Origin: Solibacillus silvestris | GTDB taxonomy: Bacteria > Bacillota > Bacilli > Bacillales_A > Planococcaceae | Direction: 5' to 3' | Assembly: GCA_001586195.1 (NCBI GenBank) | Contig: CP014609.1 | Coordinates: 1,028,001 to 1,092,000 of the forward strand | Length of the DNA stretch: 64,000 nucleotides | Shown: in pieces, positions 47,741 to 56,070 of the stretch | How the letters are laid out: each line of letters starts with the position of its first letter | Position numbering within the stretch: position 1 is the first letter of the stretch | Notes under the pieces: generated by a model | Database searches by the model: none | What the model saw: only the letters and a program-made list of their open reading frames with translations | Told to the model about the DNA's origin: nothing | Program-made: the position numbers and the translations under genes

Positions 47741-48116
47741 AATGATGATGAACAGTAAAATTCACCGTGCCCAAGTGACACAGGCAGATTTAAATTATGT
47801 TGGTTCCATTACAATTGATGAAGATATTTTGGATGCAGTTGGGATGCTGCCGAATGAAAAAGTCCATATTGTCAATAACAACAACGGTGCGCGCTTTGAG
47901 ACATATATTATTGCCGGGGAACGCGGTTCAGGAGTTATATGCGTAAATGGAGCAGCGGCACGTCTTGTTCAAAAAGGTGATATTGTCATCATCATTTCTT
48001 ACGTGTATGTGGATAATAAAGAAGTTGCCGAACATACCCCAACTGTGGCCATTATGGGGGAAAGCAATACAATTAAAGAAATAATCGCATACGAACCGGA
48101 AGCAACAATTTTGTAA
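47733..48116 (+). CDS. panD: Aspartate 1-decarboxylase
   Basis: Makes beta-alanine for pantothenate. It is a pyruvoyl enzyme that self-cleaves at Gly24-Ser25 in [11 protein letters not shown], which is conserved here. 127 residues, the same as B. subtilis PanD. AAGGGGAA lies 8 bases upstream of the ATG. Last gene of panBCD. Confidence 0.97.
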   Translation: MFRMMMNSKIHRAQVTQADLNYVGSITIDEDILDAVGMLPNEKVHIVNNNNGARFETYIIAGERGSGVICVNGAAARLVQKGDIVIIISYVYVDNKEVAEHTPTVAIMGESNTIKEIIAYEPEATIL

Positions 48117-48126
48117 ATGAACATAT

Positions 48127-48168
48127 GAAAAGCTGTCATGGATTATTCCTATATGACAGCTTTTTTTA
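48127..48168 (+). terminator. panBCD terminator
   Basis: AAAAGCTGTCAT pairs with ATGACAGCTTTT, followed by a T run. Confidence 0.92.
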
Positions 48169-48221
48169 TATTACATTTTTGGTTTGAAAAGGATATTTTT
48201 GTAATTTTTATATTATCTCCC

Positions 48222-48238
48222 TGTAATCTTTTTGAAAT
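48222..48238 (+). promoter_or_regulatory. Putative WalR box upstream of the 3D-domain gene
   Basis: TGTAAT-N5-TGAAAT has one mismatch to the WalR direct repeat (TGTWAH-N5-TGTWAH). A further TGTAAT lies 22 bases upstream at 48200-48205. WalR is known to control wall-hydrolase genes such as yocH. Confidence 0.5.
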
Positions 48239-48309
48239 ATAAAATGTGTAGACTTGGATTTAGCTTTATTTTACAAAATAGACAAAAGATACAGGGGGAA
48301 ATAATTAGT

Positions 48310-48888
48310 ATGTTTCAAAATAAACTATTATTTAGCTTTGCCTTCTTTATGGTCACTACCTTATTTTTCGCGAGCGGAGCAATCGCAGCTACGCATACAG
48401 TGAAGAAAGGGGAAGAATTGGATGAAATTGCAGATCTTTATGACACATCAGTATATACATTGCTAGAACTAAATGAGGTTGAAGATATTGAAGAAGTTAC
48501 GGAAGGTTTCGTGCTGAAATTACCGGACCATATTCAAAATAAAAAAGTACCGGCTGAAAAAGAGAAAAAAAAGGAAACGATTGAGGACTATGAGGTTGTC
48601 AAAACATTAACTGTTGAAGCAAGTGCTTTTACAGCCTATTGCAAAGGGTGTTCGGGAAAGACGGCATCCGGAATTGACTTGAAGAAAAACCCGGATATAA
48701 AACTAATCGCAGTCGATCCAAAGGTGATTCCGCTTGGTACAAAAGTATGGGTGGAAGGATATGGGGTAGCGGTTGCCGGTGATACGGGCGGTTCGATTAA
48801 AGGAAATCGTATTGATGTATTTGTCAAAACAAAAAAAATAGCCCTTAATTGGGGACGTAAAAATGTGGAAATTAAAGTATTGAAGTAA
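48310..48888 (+). CDS. Secreted LysM and 3D-domain cell wall protein
   Basis: Start at ATG 48310 (AGGGGG upstream at a long spacing) gives 192 residues. A signal peptide (about 1-27, ending near AIAA) precedes a LysM-like domain (about 28-73, THTVKKGEELDEIADLYDTS), a Lys/Glu linker and a C-terminal 3D domain (about 100-192). The three Asp motif is visible in AVDPKVIPLGT, AGDTGGSIKG and RIDVF. This is the YocH/Sps-like layout, related to MltA-type lytic transglycosylases, so a peptidoglycan hydrolase role is likely. The preceding WalR-like site would fit this. Confidence 0.85.
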   Translation: MFQNKLLFSFAFFMVTTLFFASGAIAATHTVKKGEELDEIADLYDTSVYTLLELNEVEDIEEVTEGFVLKLPDHIQNKKVPAEKEKKKETIEDYEVVKTLTVEASAFTAYCKGCSGKTASGIDLKKNPDIKLIAVDPKVIPLGTKVWVEGYGVAVAGDTGGSIKGNRIDVFVKTKKIALNWGRKNVEIKVLK

Positions 48889-48895
48889 TGGATGA

Positions 48896-48938
48896 ACAAG
48901 CGGCGAGTGCAATTGGCATTTCGTCGCTTTTTATTGAC
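48896..48938 (+). terminator. Terminator after the 3D-domain gene
   Basis: An imperfect stem (AGCGGCGA with TCGTCGCT, one mismatch, plus an inner TGC/GCA) is followed by TTTTTAT. Confidence 0.65.
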
Positions 48939-49025
48939 TAAATATTTTGAATTAAATAAAAATAGGTATACGATTTGTTGCATTCCCTGAACTGTAATGC
49001 TAATGTGAAAAATGAGGTGGTATAT

Positions 49026-50363
49026 ATGGAAAACTTTGATTTAGCTGTTATTGGTGCGGGTCCCGGTGGATATGTTGCAGCAATTCATGCGGCAAAAAGC
49101 GGGCTGAAAGTAGCGCTTGTAGAAAAAGATAAAGTCGGCGGGGCTTGTTATAATGTCGGCTGTATTCCATCGAAAATTATGCTTGAGCATAGCAAATTGG
49201 TACAGGAAATTCGGCGCGGGACGGATTGGGGTGTGACAGTACCGACGATTAATATTGATTTTCCGAAGTTAATGCAGCGAAAAGATCGAGTTGTTGACGA
49301 ACTATTATCAAATATTGAAACGTTTATCGAAAATGCGCAGATTACTATGTATCGGGGGAAAGCGACTGTAACCGCAGAACGAAAAGTGATCATCGGTAAT
49401 CAGGCATTTACAGCAGATTATGTCATTTTAGCAACAGGCAGCCACCCATTTGTTCCGCCATTTAAAGGGCTTGAAAATGCAAATTATCATACAACCGATA
49501 CGTTTTTTTCGATCCAGGAGCTGCCGAAACAATTAACAATTATCGGAGGAGGGGTCATTGCAATTGAAATGGCATTTGCGCTAGCGCCAATGGGAACAAA
49601 AGTAACCGTATTAAACCATAGTAAAGATATATTGCAAACAGAAGAACCAGATGCACGACCGATTATTAAAGAAAAAATGAAACAACTGGGAATCGAACTT
49701 GTGACAGACTTTACGTTCGAAGAAATCCATGCTGACTATGTTCAAACATCAATTGGAAATTTCCCGTTCGAAAATTTACTGTTTGCGACAGGGCGCCGTC
49801 CAAACACTGAAATCGCGGAAGTGCTGGAAATGCAAATGGATGGTCGTTTAATCAAAGTGAATAACCATTATGAAACGAGTATTCCCGGTATTTTTGCGAT
49901 AGGGGATTTAGTTGGCGGATTCCAGCTTGCCCACTCTGCAAGCGCAGAAGGGGTACATGCGGTGGATTATATTTTAGGGAAGCATCCGAAAGTGATCAAT
50001 CAGCAGGAAATCCCGCGATGCGTTTATACGCATCCTGAAATTGCAACATTTGGCATGCTGGAGCATGAAGCACCTGCAGATAGTATTGTTACGAAGATGT
50101 ATTTACCTACAAATCCTAAAGCACTGCTTGAAGGTAATACACAGGGCTTTATGAAGTTTGTAGCGAGTCCTGAAGGCGATATTTACGGCGCATGTGTCGT
50201 TGGTGATGGAGCGACAGAAATGATTAACTCCATGCTGGCAGCAAAAGTATTGGGAGGATCAGTAAAAGATCTGGCAAGACTCATTTTCCCGCATCCGACA
50301 GTGAGTGAACATGTTGGAGATGCGGCACGTTCGGTTTTCGGAAAAGCAATTCATGCAAAATAA
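49026..50363 (+). CDS. Dihydrolipoamide dehydrogenase (E3), stand-alone
   Basis: A flavoprotein disulfide oxidoreductase of 445 residues (start at ATG 49026, GAGGTGG upstream). The FAD motif GAGPGGYVAAI, the redox disulfide in GACYNVGCIPSK, a second NAD motif GGGVIAIEMA, and the C-terminal active-site HPTVSEH are all present. It is not beside pdh or other 2-oxoacid dehydrogenase genes, so its partner complex is unknown. It is absent from this position in B. subtilis. Confidence 0.92.
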   Translation: MENFDLAVIGAGPGGYVAAIHAAKSGLKVALVEKDKVGGACYNVGCIPSKIMLEHSKLVQEIRRGTDWGVTVPTINIDFPKLMQRKDRVVDELLSNIETFIENAQITMYRGKATVTAERKVIIGNQAFTADYVILATGSHPFVPPFKGLENANYHTTDTFFSIQELPKQLTIIGGGVIAIEMAFALAPMGTKVTVLNHSKDILQTEEPDARPIIKEKMKQLGIELVTDFTFEEIHADYVQTSIGNFPFENLLFATGRRPNTEIAEVLEMQMDGRLIKVNNHYETSIPGIFAIGDLVGGFQLAHSASAEGVHAVDYILGKHPKVINQQEIPRCVYTHPEIATFGMLEHEAPADSIVTKMYLPTNPKALLEGNTQGFMKFVASPEGDIYGACVVGDGATEMINSMLAAKVLGGSVKDLARLIFPHPTVSEHVGDAARSVFGKAIHAK

Positions 50364-50367
50364 CCTG

Positions 50368-50405
50368 ATGCTACGGTGCAGATAAGATGTTCCGTAGCTT
50401 TTATC
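50368..50405 (+). terminator. Terminator after the E3 gene
   Basis: GCTACGG pairs with CCGTAGC and is followed by TTTTAT. Confidence 0.7.
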
Positions 50406-50476
50406 AATCCAATTTCTTTTTTATTGTGCTGAATTCTACTATACTTGTTGTATACAATTCCAACATGAGGTGACAT

Positions 50477-50815
50477 ATGGAAAATCAGTCAATGGAGCTT
50501 GTAGAAAAAGAAGTGGAAAACACATTATATCAATGTATTGATTTTAATATAGAAGAAAACTATATTGCGATGGGAAAAGAGTTTGCAAAAGTGCTTGCAC
50601 TTTTGCAGGAACATAGGCTTATTAGTCCGGCTTTACAAGTAATTATTGATCCGGAACAATGTCTGACGGAAACACGGATATTGCTCGAAAGTCTGCAGGA
50701 AGCGCAAAGAAGGCATGCTTCACGGAGAAAGCTGCTGACACATCGCCATATTTTAAATGTTTGGTTAAGAAAAAATCAATATTTTCAACGAGAGGTATTG
50801 CCGGGGTTTTTCTAA
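50477..50815 (+). CDS. Hypothetical protein, 112 residues
   Basis: ATG at 50477 behind GAGGTGAC. The sequence begins MENQSMELVEKEVENTLYQC and ends REVLPGFF. It is predicted to be largely helical, with a basic C-terminal half (RRHASRRKLLTHRH) and no signal peptide or membrane segment. No family is recognised. It stands alone between a dihydrolipoamide dehydrogenase gene and a cation antiporter, with its own ribosome site. Confidence 0.7.
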   Translation: MENQSMELVEKEVENTLYQCIDFNIEENYIAMGKEFAKVLALLQEHRLISPALQVIIDPEQCLTETRILLESLQEAQRRHASRRKLLTHRHILNVWLRKNQYFQREVLPGFF

Positions 50816-50884
50816 TCTATCTTTTTGTTATTGAATAAGGAATATTCAGATAACGATAAAATATTATTGCTTTTTCCTTTTTTA

Positions 50885-50912
50885 TTGTTTAAAATAAAAC
50901 TAATCTTATATG
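50885..50912 (+). promoter_or_regulatory. Candidate promoter of the antiporter
   Basis: TTGTTT and TATATG are 16 bases apart. The predicted transcription start lies only a few bases before the hairpin at 50918-50961. Confidence 0.45.
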
Positions 50913-50917
50913 AAGCG

Positions 50918-50961
50918 AGGCATGGTGGAGTCAGTCAAAACTGGCGGCACCATGCCTTTTT
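50918..50961 (+). terminator. Terminator-like hairpin in the antiporter leader
   Basis: GGCATGGTG pairs with CACCATGCC, then a GA/GG internal loop, then GTCAGT with ACTGGC (one G-U), a CAAA tip and TTTTT. It may close the upstream 112-residue gene or act as an attenuator, as only 21 bases separate it from the antiporter start. Confidence 0.85.
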
Positions 50962-50982
50962 CTATAGTAAAAGGGGGATATT

Positions 50983-52131
50983 ATGTTTATTTTTCAAATA
51001 GTTATCGTACTATTGGCAACAAAAATAGCAGGGCATTTTACAGTGCGTCTAGGGCAACCTTCAGTACTGGGGAAAATCCTGATCGGTATTATTATCGGTC
51101 CTGCTATGCTTGGCTGGATTACTGACAGTGAAGTGATGCAAACATTCAGTCAAATAGGGGTTATTCTATTAATGTTTTTAGCCGGTTTAGAAACTGATCT
51201 GGAAGATTTAAATGCAAATATGAAAGGCGCAATTTTCGTCGCAATTGGCGGTGTCATTTTACCGATTGCGATGAGTTATCCGTTGGCAATGGCATTTGGC
51301 CTTACGCAAGGGCAGGCAATTTTCATCGGACTAACATTAGCTGCTACATCAGTTAGTATTTCAGTTCAAACATTAAGCGAAATCGGTTGGCTGAAGAGTA
51401 AAGAAGGGTCTACATTATTAGGTGCTGCCGTACTGGATGATATTATCGTCGTAGTATTAATCGCAATTGCAATGAGTTTCCTTGTAGGGGATGATGTTTC
51501 AATTCCAGTATTAATCGGCGGAAAAGTATTCTTCTTTGTTTTATTATTTGTTGTAATGAGATGGGTTATTCCACCGTTCCTAAAAGCGTTCAGCCGTCTG
51601 AAAGTTACGGAGGCACTGTTAAGCGGAGCGCTTATTGCATGTTTTGCGTTAGCATACATAGGTGAGCATTACTTTGGTATCGCTACAATTATCGGAGCAT
51701 TCTTTATCGGTATTGCGATCGGACGCACTCCATTTAAAGAGACAGTCGAGCATAAAGTTGAACCAATTGCGAGCGGAATTTTTGTGCCGTTCTTCTTCGT
51801 TAGTATCGGATTATCTGTTACATTTGATGGGATTACAGAAAATATTTGGTTTTTGGTGATCTTCTCAATCGTTGCAATTTTATCTAAGCTGATCGGATCT
51901 GGTATTGGTGCGAAATTGGCAGGCTTTAGCTGGAAATCTTCTGCAGGTATCGGTGCAGGGATGATTTCTCGTGGTGAAGTTGCATTGATTCTTGCGGGTA
52001 TGGGTTTATCAAGTGGTTTACTGCCGGCGGAAGACTATACGCCAATGGTAATCGTAATTATTATTACAACATTAGTTACACCACCAATGTTAAAAGGAAT
52101 TTTCGGAAATCGTTCAAATTTAATGGATTAA
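50983..52131 (+). CDS. Cation:proton antiporter (CPA2 family)
   Basis: A polytopic membrane protein of 382 residues with about 12 transmembrane helices (KefB/NapA-like). The family signatures around GQPSVLGKILIGIIIGP, FLAGLETDLEDL, and the conserved TM helix with LGAAVLDDIIVVVLIA (paired aspartates of the antiport site) are present. No RCK/TrkA-N domain follows, so it is the short, non-regulated type. AAAGGGGG precedes the ATG. It may exchange Na+ or K+ for protons; the ion is not deducible from the sequence. Confidence 0.87.
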   Translation: MFIFQIVIVLLATKIAGHFTVRLGQPSVLGKILIGIIIGPAMLGWITDSEVMQTFSQIGVILLMFLAGLETDLEDLNANMKGAIFVAIGGVILPIAMSYPLAMAFGLTQGQAIFIGLTLAATSVSISVQTLSEIGWLKSKEGSTLLGAAVLDDIIVVVLIAIAMSFLVGDDVSIPVLIGGKVFFFVLLFVVMRWVIPPFLKAFSRLKVTEALLSGALIACFALAYIGEHYFGIATIIGAFFIGIAIGRTPFKETVEHKVEPIASGIFVPFFFVSIGLSVTFDGITENIWFLVIFSIVAILSKLIGSGIGAKLAGFSWKSSAGIGAGMISRGEVALILAGMGLSSGLLPAEDYTPMVIVIIITTLVTPPMLKGIFGNRSNLMD

Positions 52132-52136
52132 TCTAG

Positions 52137-52165
52137 TTGAAAGAATTCTTAATTTGTTGTATTCT
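52137..52165 (+). promoter_or_regulatory. Sigma-A promoter of the structured RNA
   Basis: TTGAAA and TATTCT are separated by exactly 17 bases, starting five bases after the antiporter stop codon. The predicted start is near 52172. Confidence 0.75.
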
Positions 52166-52172
52166 ATGTTTT

Positions 52173-52337
52173 AGGTGCCAAAACCTCTGTGAAGATTTAG
52201 TCTTCACAACAAAAGCCTCCACCAACAGCACGGATTTGCTGGGAAGCTTTTGAATTGTGCAGGGAGATGAGCCCCTGCACACCTATACATAGTATATTAA
52301 CCTAGTGTTGTCCTTGAGGCGGCACTAGGTTTTTTTT
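52173..52337 (+). ncRNA. Structured non-coding RNA, about 165 nt, family not identified
   Basis: It lies between a good promoter and a strong terminator and has no ORF with a ribosome site. Pairings that I can see are as follows. P1 closes the molecule: GGTGCC (52174-52179) with GGCACT (52321-52326) and CCTC (52184-52187) with GAGG (52316-52319). P2 is a perfect 8-bp hairpin (52188-52208). P3 is AAAAGC/GCTTTT (52211-52251) with an inner CAGCA/TGCTG. P4 is 9 bp (TGTGCAGGG with CCCTGCACA, 52256-52281). P5 is TATAC/GTATA (52284-52296). The 3' half of P1 is also used by the terminator, so the two folds exclude each other. It could be a 6S-like RNA or a riboswitch-type regulator, but I cannot assign it. 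Confidence 0.6.
52300..52337 (+). terminator. Terminator of the structured RNA
   Basis: ACCTAGTG (52300-52307) pairs with CACTAGGT (52323-52330), followed by eight T residues. Its right arm competes with the RNA's closing stem P1. Confidence 0.9.
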
Positions 52338-52379
52338 GCCTAAAAAATATGAAAAGTAATACGTTAATGGCAAAAGTGA

Positions 52380-52573
52380 AGCTGCGTGTAATTTTTATTA
52401 GAACAATTGAGCTTATAATAGAATACTTGAGATGGATATTAGATGAACTTGAGATGATATTAGAACAATTTGGATGTTTATTTGAACAGTTGGCGGTTAT
52501 ATTAGAAAACTGTAATTTTATTAGAACAAATAAGGATTTATTAGATGATTTTAAAATATATTAGAACATTTAG
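52380..52573. repeat. Phased ATTAGAA array, copy B
   Basis: Nine TTAGAA-like motifs have their G at 52401, 52421, 52442, 52463, 52484, 52505, 52524, 52544 and 52564. Spacings are 20, 21, 21, 21, 21, 19, 20 and 20, nearly identical to copy A at 15193-15388. A 71-residue frame (52349-52564) crosses it but has no ribosome site. The stretch up to dinG (52574-52717) shows no other feature. Confidence 0.8.
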
Positions 52574-52717
52574 AACGTTCATATATCGGCATCGGCTCTA
52601 TATTTACGATGGCAGCATTCCACCGCCACGTTCATCCGTTCTATCCAATTACATGACCTCATCGCCTCCAGTATGATAAAATGCCGTTATATTACTTGAA
52701 CTGTGAGTTGAAGAAAA

Positions 52718-55498
52718 ATGAAGGAAAGTCAAAAGTATGCGATTGTCGACATAGAAACTACAGGACATTCTCCTGCAAGCGGCGACCGTATGATACAAAT
52801 CGCGATCGTTATTATGCAAGGATGGGAAATCGTAAAAAAATATTCTACATTTATCAATCCGGGAAAACCGATCCCGTTATTTATACAGGATTTAACTAAT
52901 ATTACAGACGAAGATGTAAAAGATGCTTTACCATTTGAGGCGTATGCGGATTATATTTACGAGCTGCTGGAAGGGGCAGTATTTGTTGCCCATAATACCG
53001 ATTTTGACTTGAACTTTTTACAGGCAGAATTTAACCGTGCAGGCCTATCGAAATGGCACGGCAAGAAAATTGACACAGTCGAACTAACAAAAATTTTGTT
53101 TCCGATGTCGTTAAGCTACAAATTATCGGATTTAGCGAACGATTTTAATATCCTGCTGCAAAGTGCACACCGAGCGGATGATGATGCACTCGCAACAGCT
53201 TACCTGCTTAAACATTGTTGGGAAGAGCTGTTAACATTGCCGCTCGTTACTTTGGAACAATTGCATAAACGTTCTTTCCGTTTGAGAACAGATTTGGCCC
53301 AGCTGTTTTTTGACGCGCTTGTCATCAAACGCAACAAAGCAATAACGGATGAAGGGCATGTCTTTTACCGTAAAATCGCAATTCGCAAAATGGCACCAAC
53401 GCCAAAGTGCGATGGGGATAAACTTGTTTATCCGCAGACGACTGATGAAAAAATGACTTTATTATTAAATGGAATTCCCGATTTTGAAGAGCGCCCGCAG
53501 CAGTTTCAAATGATGGACAGCATTTGGCATGCACTCAACACAAATGCGGAGCACGTTATCGAAGCATCAACGGGCATCGGAAAAACGATGGGCTATTTAG
53601 TGCCATCGATTTATTATGCTAAGAAAACAAATCGGAAAATAGGAATTAGTACGTATACTTCTCATTTGCTTGATCAGCTTATGCAAAACGATATTCCGAT
53701 ATTGGAACAGGCACTTGGCCAGCCGATTAAAATGGCTTTATTAAAAGGGATGAATCACTATATCGACGTTGAAAAGTTCGAGAAAGAGCTAAAAACCCAG
53801 GATGAATCCTATGATCAGACTTTTACAGTACTGCAAACACTGATCTGGCTGGCGAAAACGGAGACTGGTGATTTAAGTGAGCTGAATGTGTCAGGCGGCG
53901 GTCAGCTGCTCCTTGATAAAATCCGAAAGAGCGCATTGCCGAAAACGACAATGCCGCTCTATGATTTTTACTCACGGGCAATTCAAAATAGTCATCAGGC
54001 AGACATTATTGTGACAAATCATGCAATGCTGCTAAGTGATCTGGTTCGCAATGATCAGATTTTTAATTCATTAGGCGGATGGATAATTGATGAAGCGCAT
54101 CAGTTTATTCAAGCTGCAATCAATCAGCATGAAAAAATCTTTACTTATATGAATTGGAAATATTTATTTGGACAAATTGGTATACAGGAAGATGAACAGC
54201 TGTTTTATAAAATTCGTCGGGTTGCAATTAAGAAACAGCTGCTGAATTATCAAACACTGGATCAGCTGGAAAAGCGCTATATTCAAATGGTCAATGCGTT
54301 TGATACAGCAATGGCGGCATTGCTTCGAGAAGTGAAGGTTGCAAATCACCAGTCTAAACAACAGAAAATTGAAGTCTTTATTTCTGAATTGCAGTTGGGG
54401 CGTGAAGTTTTAATAAAAGTTTCGCTCACGGTGCAGCAATGGGTGGATGAGGCGACCGAGCTTATACGGAAGTTCACTTCTAGTGTGGAGGAGCTTGCAC
54501 CAGAGCATGAATATTTAATTGAGCAATGGCAGTATATCGTCAATGAGTTTACGATTAAAATTGCAGAATGGGATGATGTATTTTTAAACCAGGATCCCGA
54601 CTATTCATGCTGGCTGGAATTGGACCAGCGCAGTGTTCCGGGAAGTATCCAGCTTTATAAAAAACCGATCGAAGTGACATCGACGATTGGGAAACTTTTT
54701 GATCCAATCCGTGAAAAAAGCGGCATTGTCTGGACATCCGGAACGTTAACAGTGCCAAGTAATGAGCGTTTTATTACGAACCAGCTGGGAATCGATCCGT
54801 CGATTCCAATTGAAAAGCTCCATGCTGACCCGAGTTATTATGACGGGGCGGAAGTGTATATTGTCAATGACATGCCGGACATTCAGGCCGTTTCACAATC
54901 CGAATATATTGAAGAGGTCGCGCATGCGGTCACAAATACAGTGCGAATGACGAATGGTAGATGTTTTGTTTTATTCACATCTCAGGACATGCTGCGTAAA
55001 ACGGTCAACCTAATACAGGAAAGTGAATTGTTAAGCGACTATATGATTTTTGCACAAGGTGTCACATCCGGAAGCCGTATGCGCTTATTAAAGTCTTTCC
55101 AAAAGTTTAATCATTCCGTATTATTTGGAACGAACAGTTTTTGGGAAGGGGTCGATGTGCCGGGTGACGGTTTGTCTGCAGTTATTGTCGTGCGGCTGCC
55201 GTTTTCTTCTCCGGAAGAGCCTGCATTTAAAGCGCGGGCCAATTATTTAACACAGCAAGGACGCAATTCCTTTACAGAGCTTTCGCTGCCTGATGCTATT
55301 ATCCGGTTCAAACAAGGGTTCGGCCGGTTAATTCGTTCCAGCCATGATAAAGGGGTGTTTATCGTTTTGGATCGCCGGATTGAAACAAAATCATACGGAC
55401 AGCAGTTTATCGAGTCATTACCGCCAATTTCTATACAAAAACTGCCTCTACACAGTATGGTACAAAGCTTAGGAAATTGGTATAATGAAAAACGATGA
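52718..55498 (+). CDS. dinG: DinG-type exonuclease/helicase
   Basis: A 926-residue fusion typical of Firmicutes. The N-terminal DEDD 3'-5' exonuclease domain (about 5-170) shows DIETTG, AHNTDFDLNFL and AHRADDDA. The rest is an XPD/DinG-type helicase: Walker A in ASTGIGKTM, DEAH in WIIDEAHQ, and motif VI around QGFGRLIR. The four iron-sulfur cysteines of E. coli DinG are not evident; S. aureus-type DinG is likewise a nuclease rather than a helicase. The ribosome binding site is weak. The order panD-dinG-ypmB-aspB matches B. subtilis apart from the inserted genes. Confidence 0.95.
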   Translation: MKESQKYAIVDIETTGHSPASGDRMIQIAIVIMQGWEIVKKYSTFINPGKPIPLFIQDLTNITDEDVKDALPFEAYADYIYELLEGAVFVAHNTDFDLNFLQAEFNRAGLSKWHGKKIDTVELTKILFPMSLSYKLSDLANDFNILLQSAHRADDDALATAYLLKHCWEELLTLPLVTLEQLHKRSFRLRTDLAQLFFDALVIKRNKAITDEGHVFYRKIAIRKMAPTPKCDGDKLVYPQTTDEKMTLLLNGIPDFEERPQQFQMMDSIWHALNTNAEHVIEASTGIGKTMGYLVPSIYYAKKTNRKIGISTYTSHLLDQLMQNDIPILEQALGQPIKMALLKGMNHYIDVEKFEKELKTQDESYDQTFTVLQTLIWLAKTETGDLSELNVSGGGQLLLDKIRKSALPKTTMPLYDFYSRAIQNSHQADIIVTNHAMLLSDLVRNDQIFNSLGGWIIDEAHQFIQAAINQHEKIFTYMNWKYLFGQIGIQEDEQLFYKIRRVAIKKQLLNYQTLDQLEKRYIQMVNAFDTAMAALLREVKVANHQSKQQKIEVFISELQLGREVLIKVSLTVQQWVDEATELIRKFTSSVEELAPEHEYLIEQWQYIVNEFTIKIAEWDDVFLNQDPDYSCWLELDQRSVPGSIQLYKKPIEVTSTIGKLFDPIREKSGIVWTSGTLTVPSNERFITNQLGIDPSIPIEKLHADPSYYDGAEVYIVNDMPDIQAVSQSEYIEEVAHAVTNTVRMTNGRCFVLFTSQDMLRKTVNLIQESELLSDYMIFAQGVTSGSRMRLLKSFQKFNHSVLFGTNSFWEGVDVPGDGLSAVIVVRLPFSSPEEPAFKARANYLTQQGRNSFTELSLPDAIIRFKQGFGRLIRSSHDKGVFIVLDRRIETKSYGQQFIESLPPISIQKLPLHSMVQSLGNWYNEKR

Positions 55499-55574
55499 GG
55501 AAGGAAAGCAGGTTGGCAAAAATGAAACAAAATTTTAAACAACATTCAAATACATCGGAATGCAAGGTGCAGTT

Positions 55575-56057
55575 ATGAAAAACTGGATTATCTTTTCGGT
55601 TGTCTTTATTTTATCTTTGTCGCTTGTTATTTCAGTGTTCGTATTTTGGAAAGCCAATGCTCCGTTTAGTGAAATAGAACAAAAGGCGGAAAGTTTTGCG
55701 CTGGATACGAAAGCACTTGCTGTTGTTGATGATTCCTATGTTTACAATGGGAATAAGCCATATGTCACTGTTTTCGGAGTGGATGAGTATGGGAAGGAAA
55801 AAGCAGTCTTCGTCCCAATGAGTTTAGATGAGAATTCAATGCAAGAAGTATTTTTAGCGGATGGCATTACAGAAGAACAGGCGTTGTCTGTTTTTCAGGA
55901 TGATACTGCCGTGAAAGAGATTCTTCATATGAAGTTAGGATTCGAGGAGCCGGGTCCAGTATGGGAAATTACCTATAAAAGTGAATCCGGCAGCTTGAAT
56001 TATGTCTATCTTCTATTTGAAGACGGGCAATGGTGGAAACGCATATTGAATTTGTAG
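55575..56057 (+). CDS. ypmB: YpmB-like membrane-anchored protein
   Basis: Start at ATG 55575 (AAGGTG five bases upstream). The 160-residue protein has an N-terminal signal-anchor helix (about 4-24) and an extracytoplasmic PepSY-like region (about 45-158, with ITEEQALSVFQDDTAVKEI). It lies between dinG and aspB as in B. subtilis. Function unknown. The small ypmA gene found before ypmB in B. subtilis is not seen here. Confidence 0.88.
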   Translation: MKNWIIFSVVFILSLSLVISVFVFWKANAPFSEIEQKAESFALDTKALAVVDDSYVYNGNKPYVTVFGVDEYGKEKAVFVPMSLDENSMQEVFLADGITEEQALSVFQDDTAVKEILHMKLGFEEPGPVWEITYKSESGSLNYVYLLFEDGQWWKRILNL

Positions 56058-56070
56058 AGGAGAGAGCAAC

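Noticed and set aside
52173-52337. Known riboswitch or T-box in the RNA before dinG
   Set aside because: I looked for the T-box consensus, lysine, cobalamin, M-box, TPP, purine, FMN and ydaO-type cores and saw none; left unassigned.
52349-52564. 71-residue frame across the phased array (MKSNTLMAKVKLRVIFIRT...)
   Set aside because: No ribosome site, homologous copy A is interrupted and lacks a start, and the spacing of the DNA motif, not the frame, is conserved. Treated as a repeat.
55522-55578. 18-codon frame between dinG and ypmB at the position of ypmA
   Set aside because: Too short, weak ribosome site, no similarity to YpmA that I can see.
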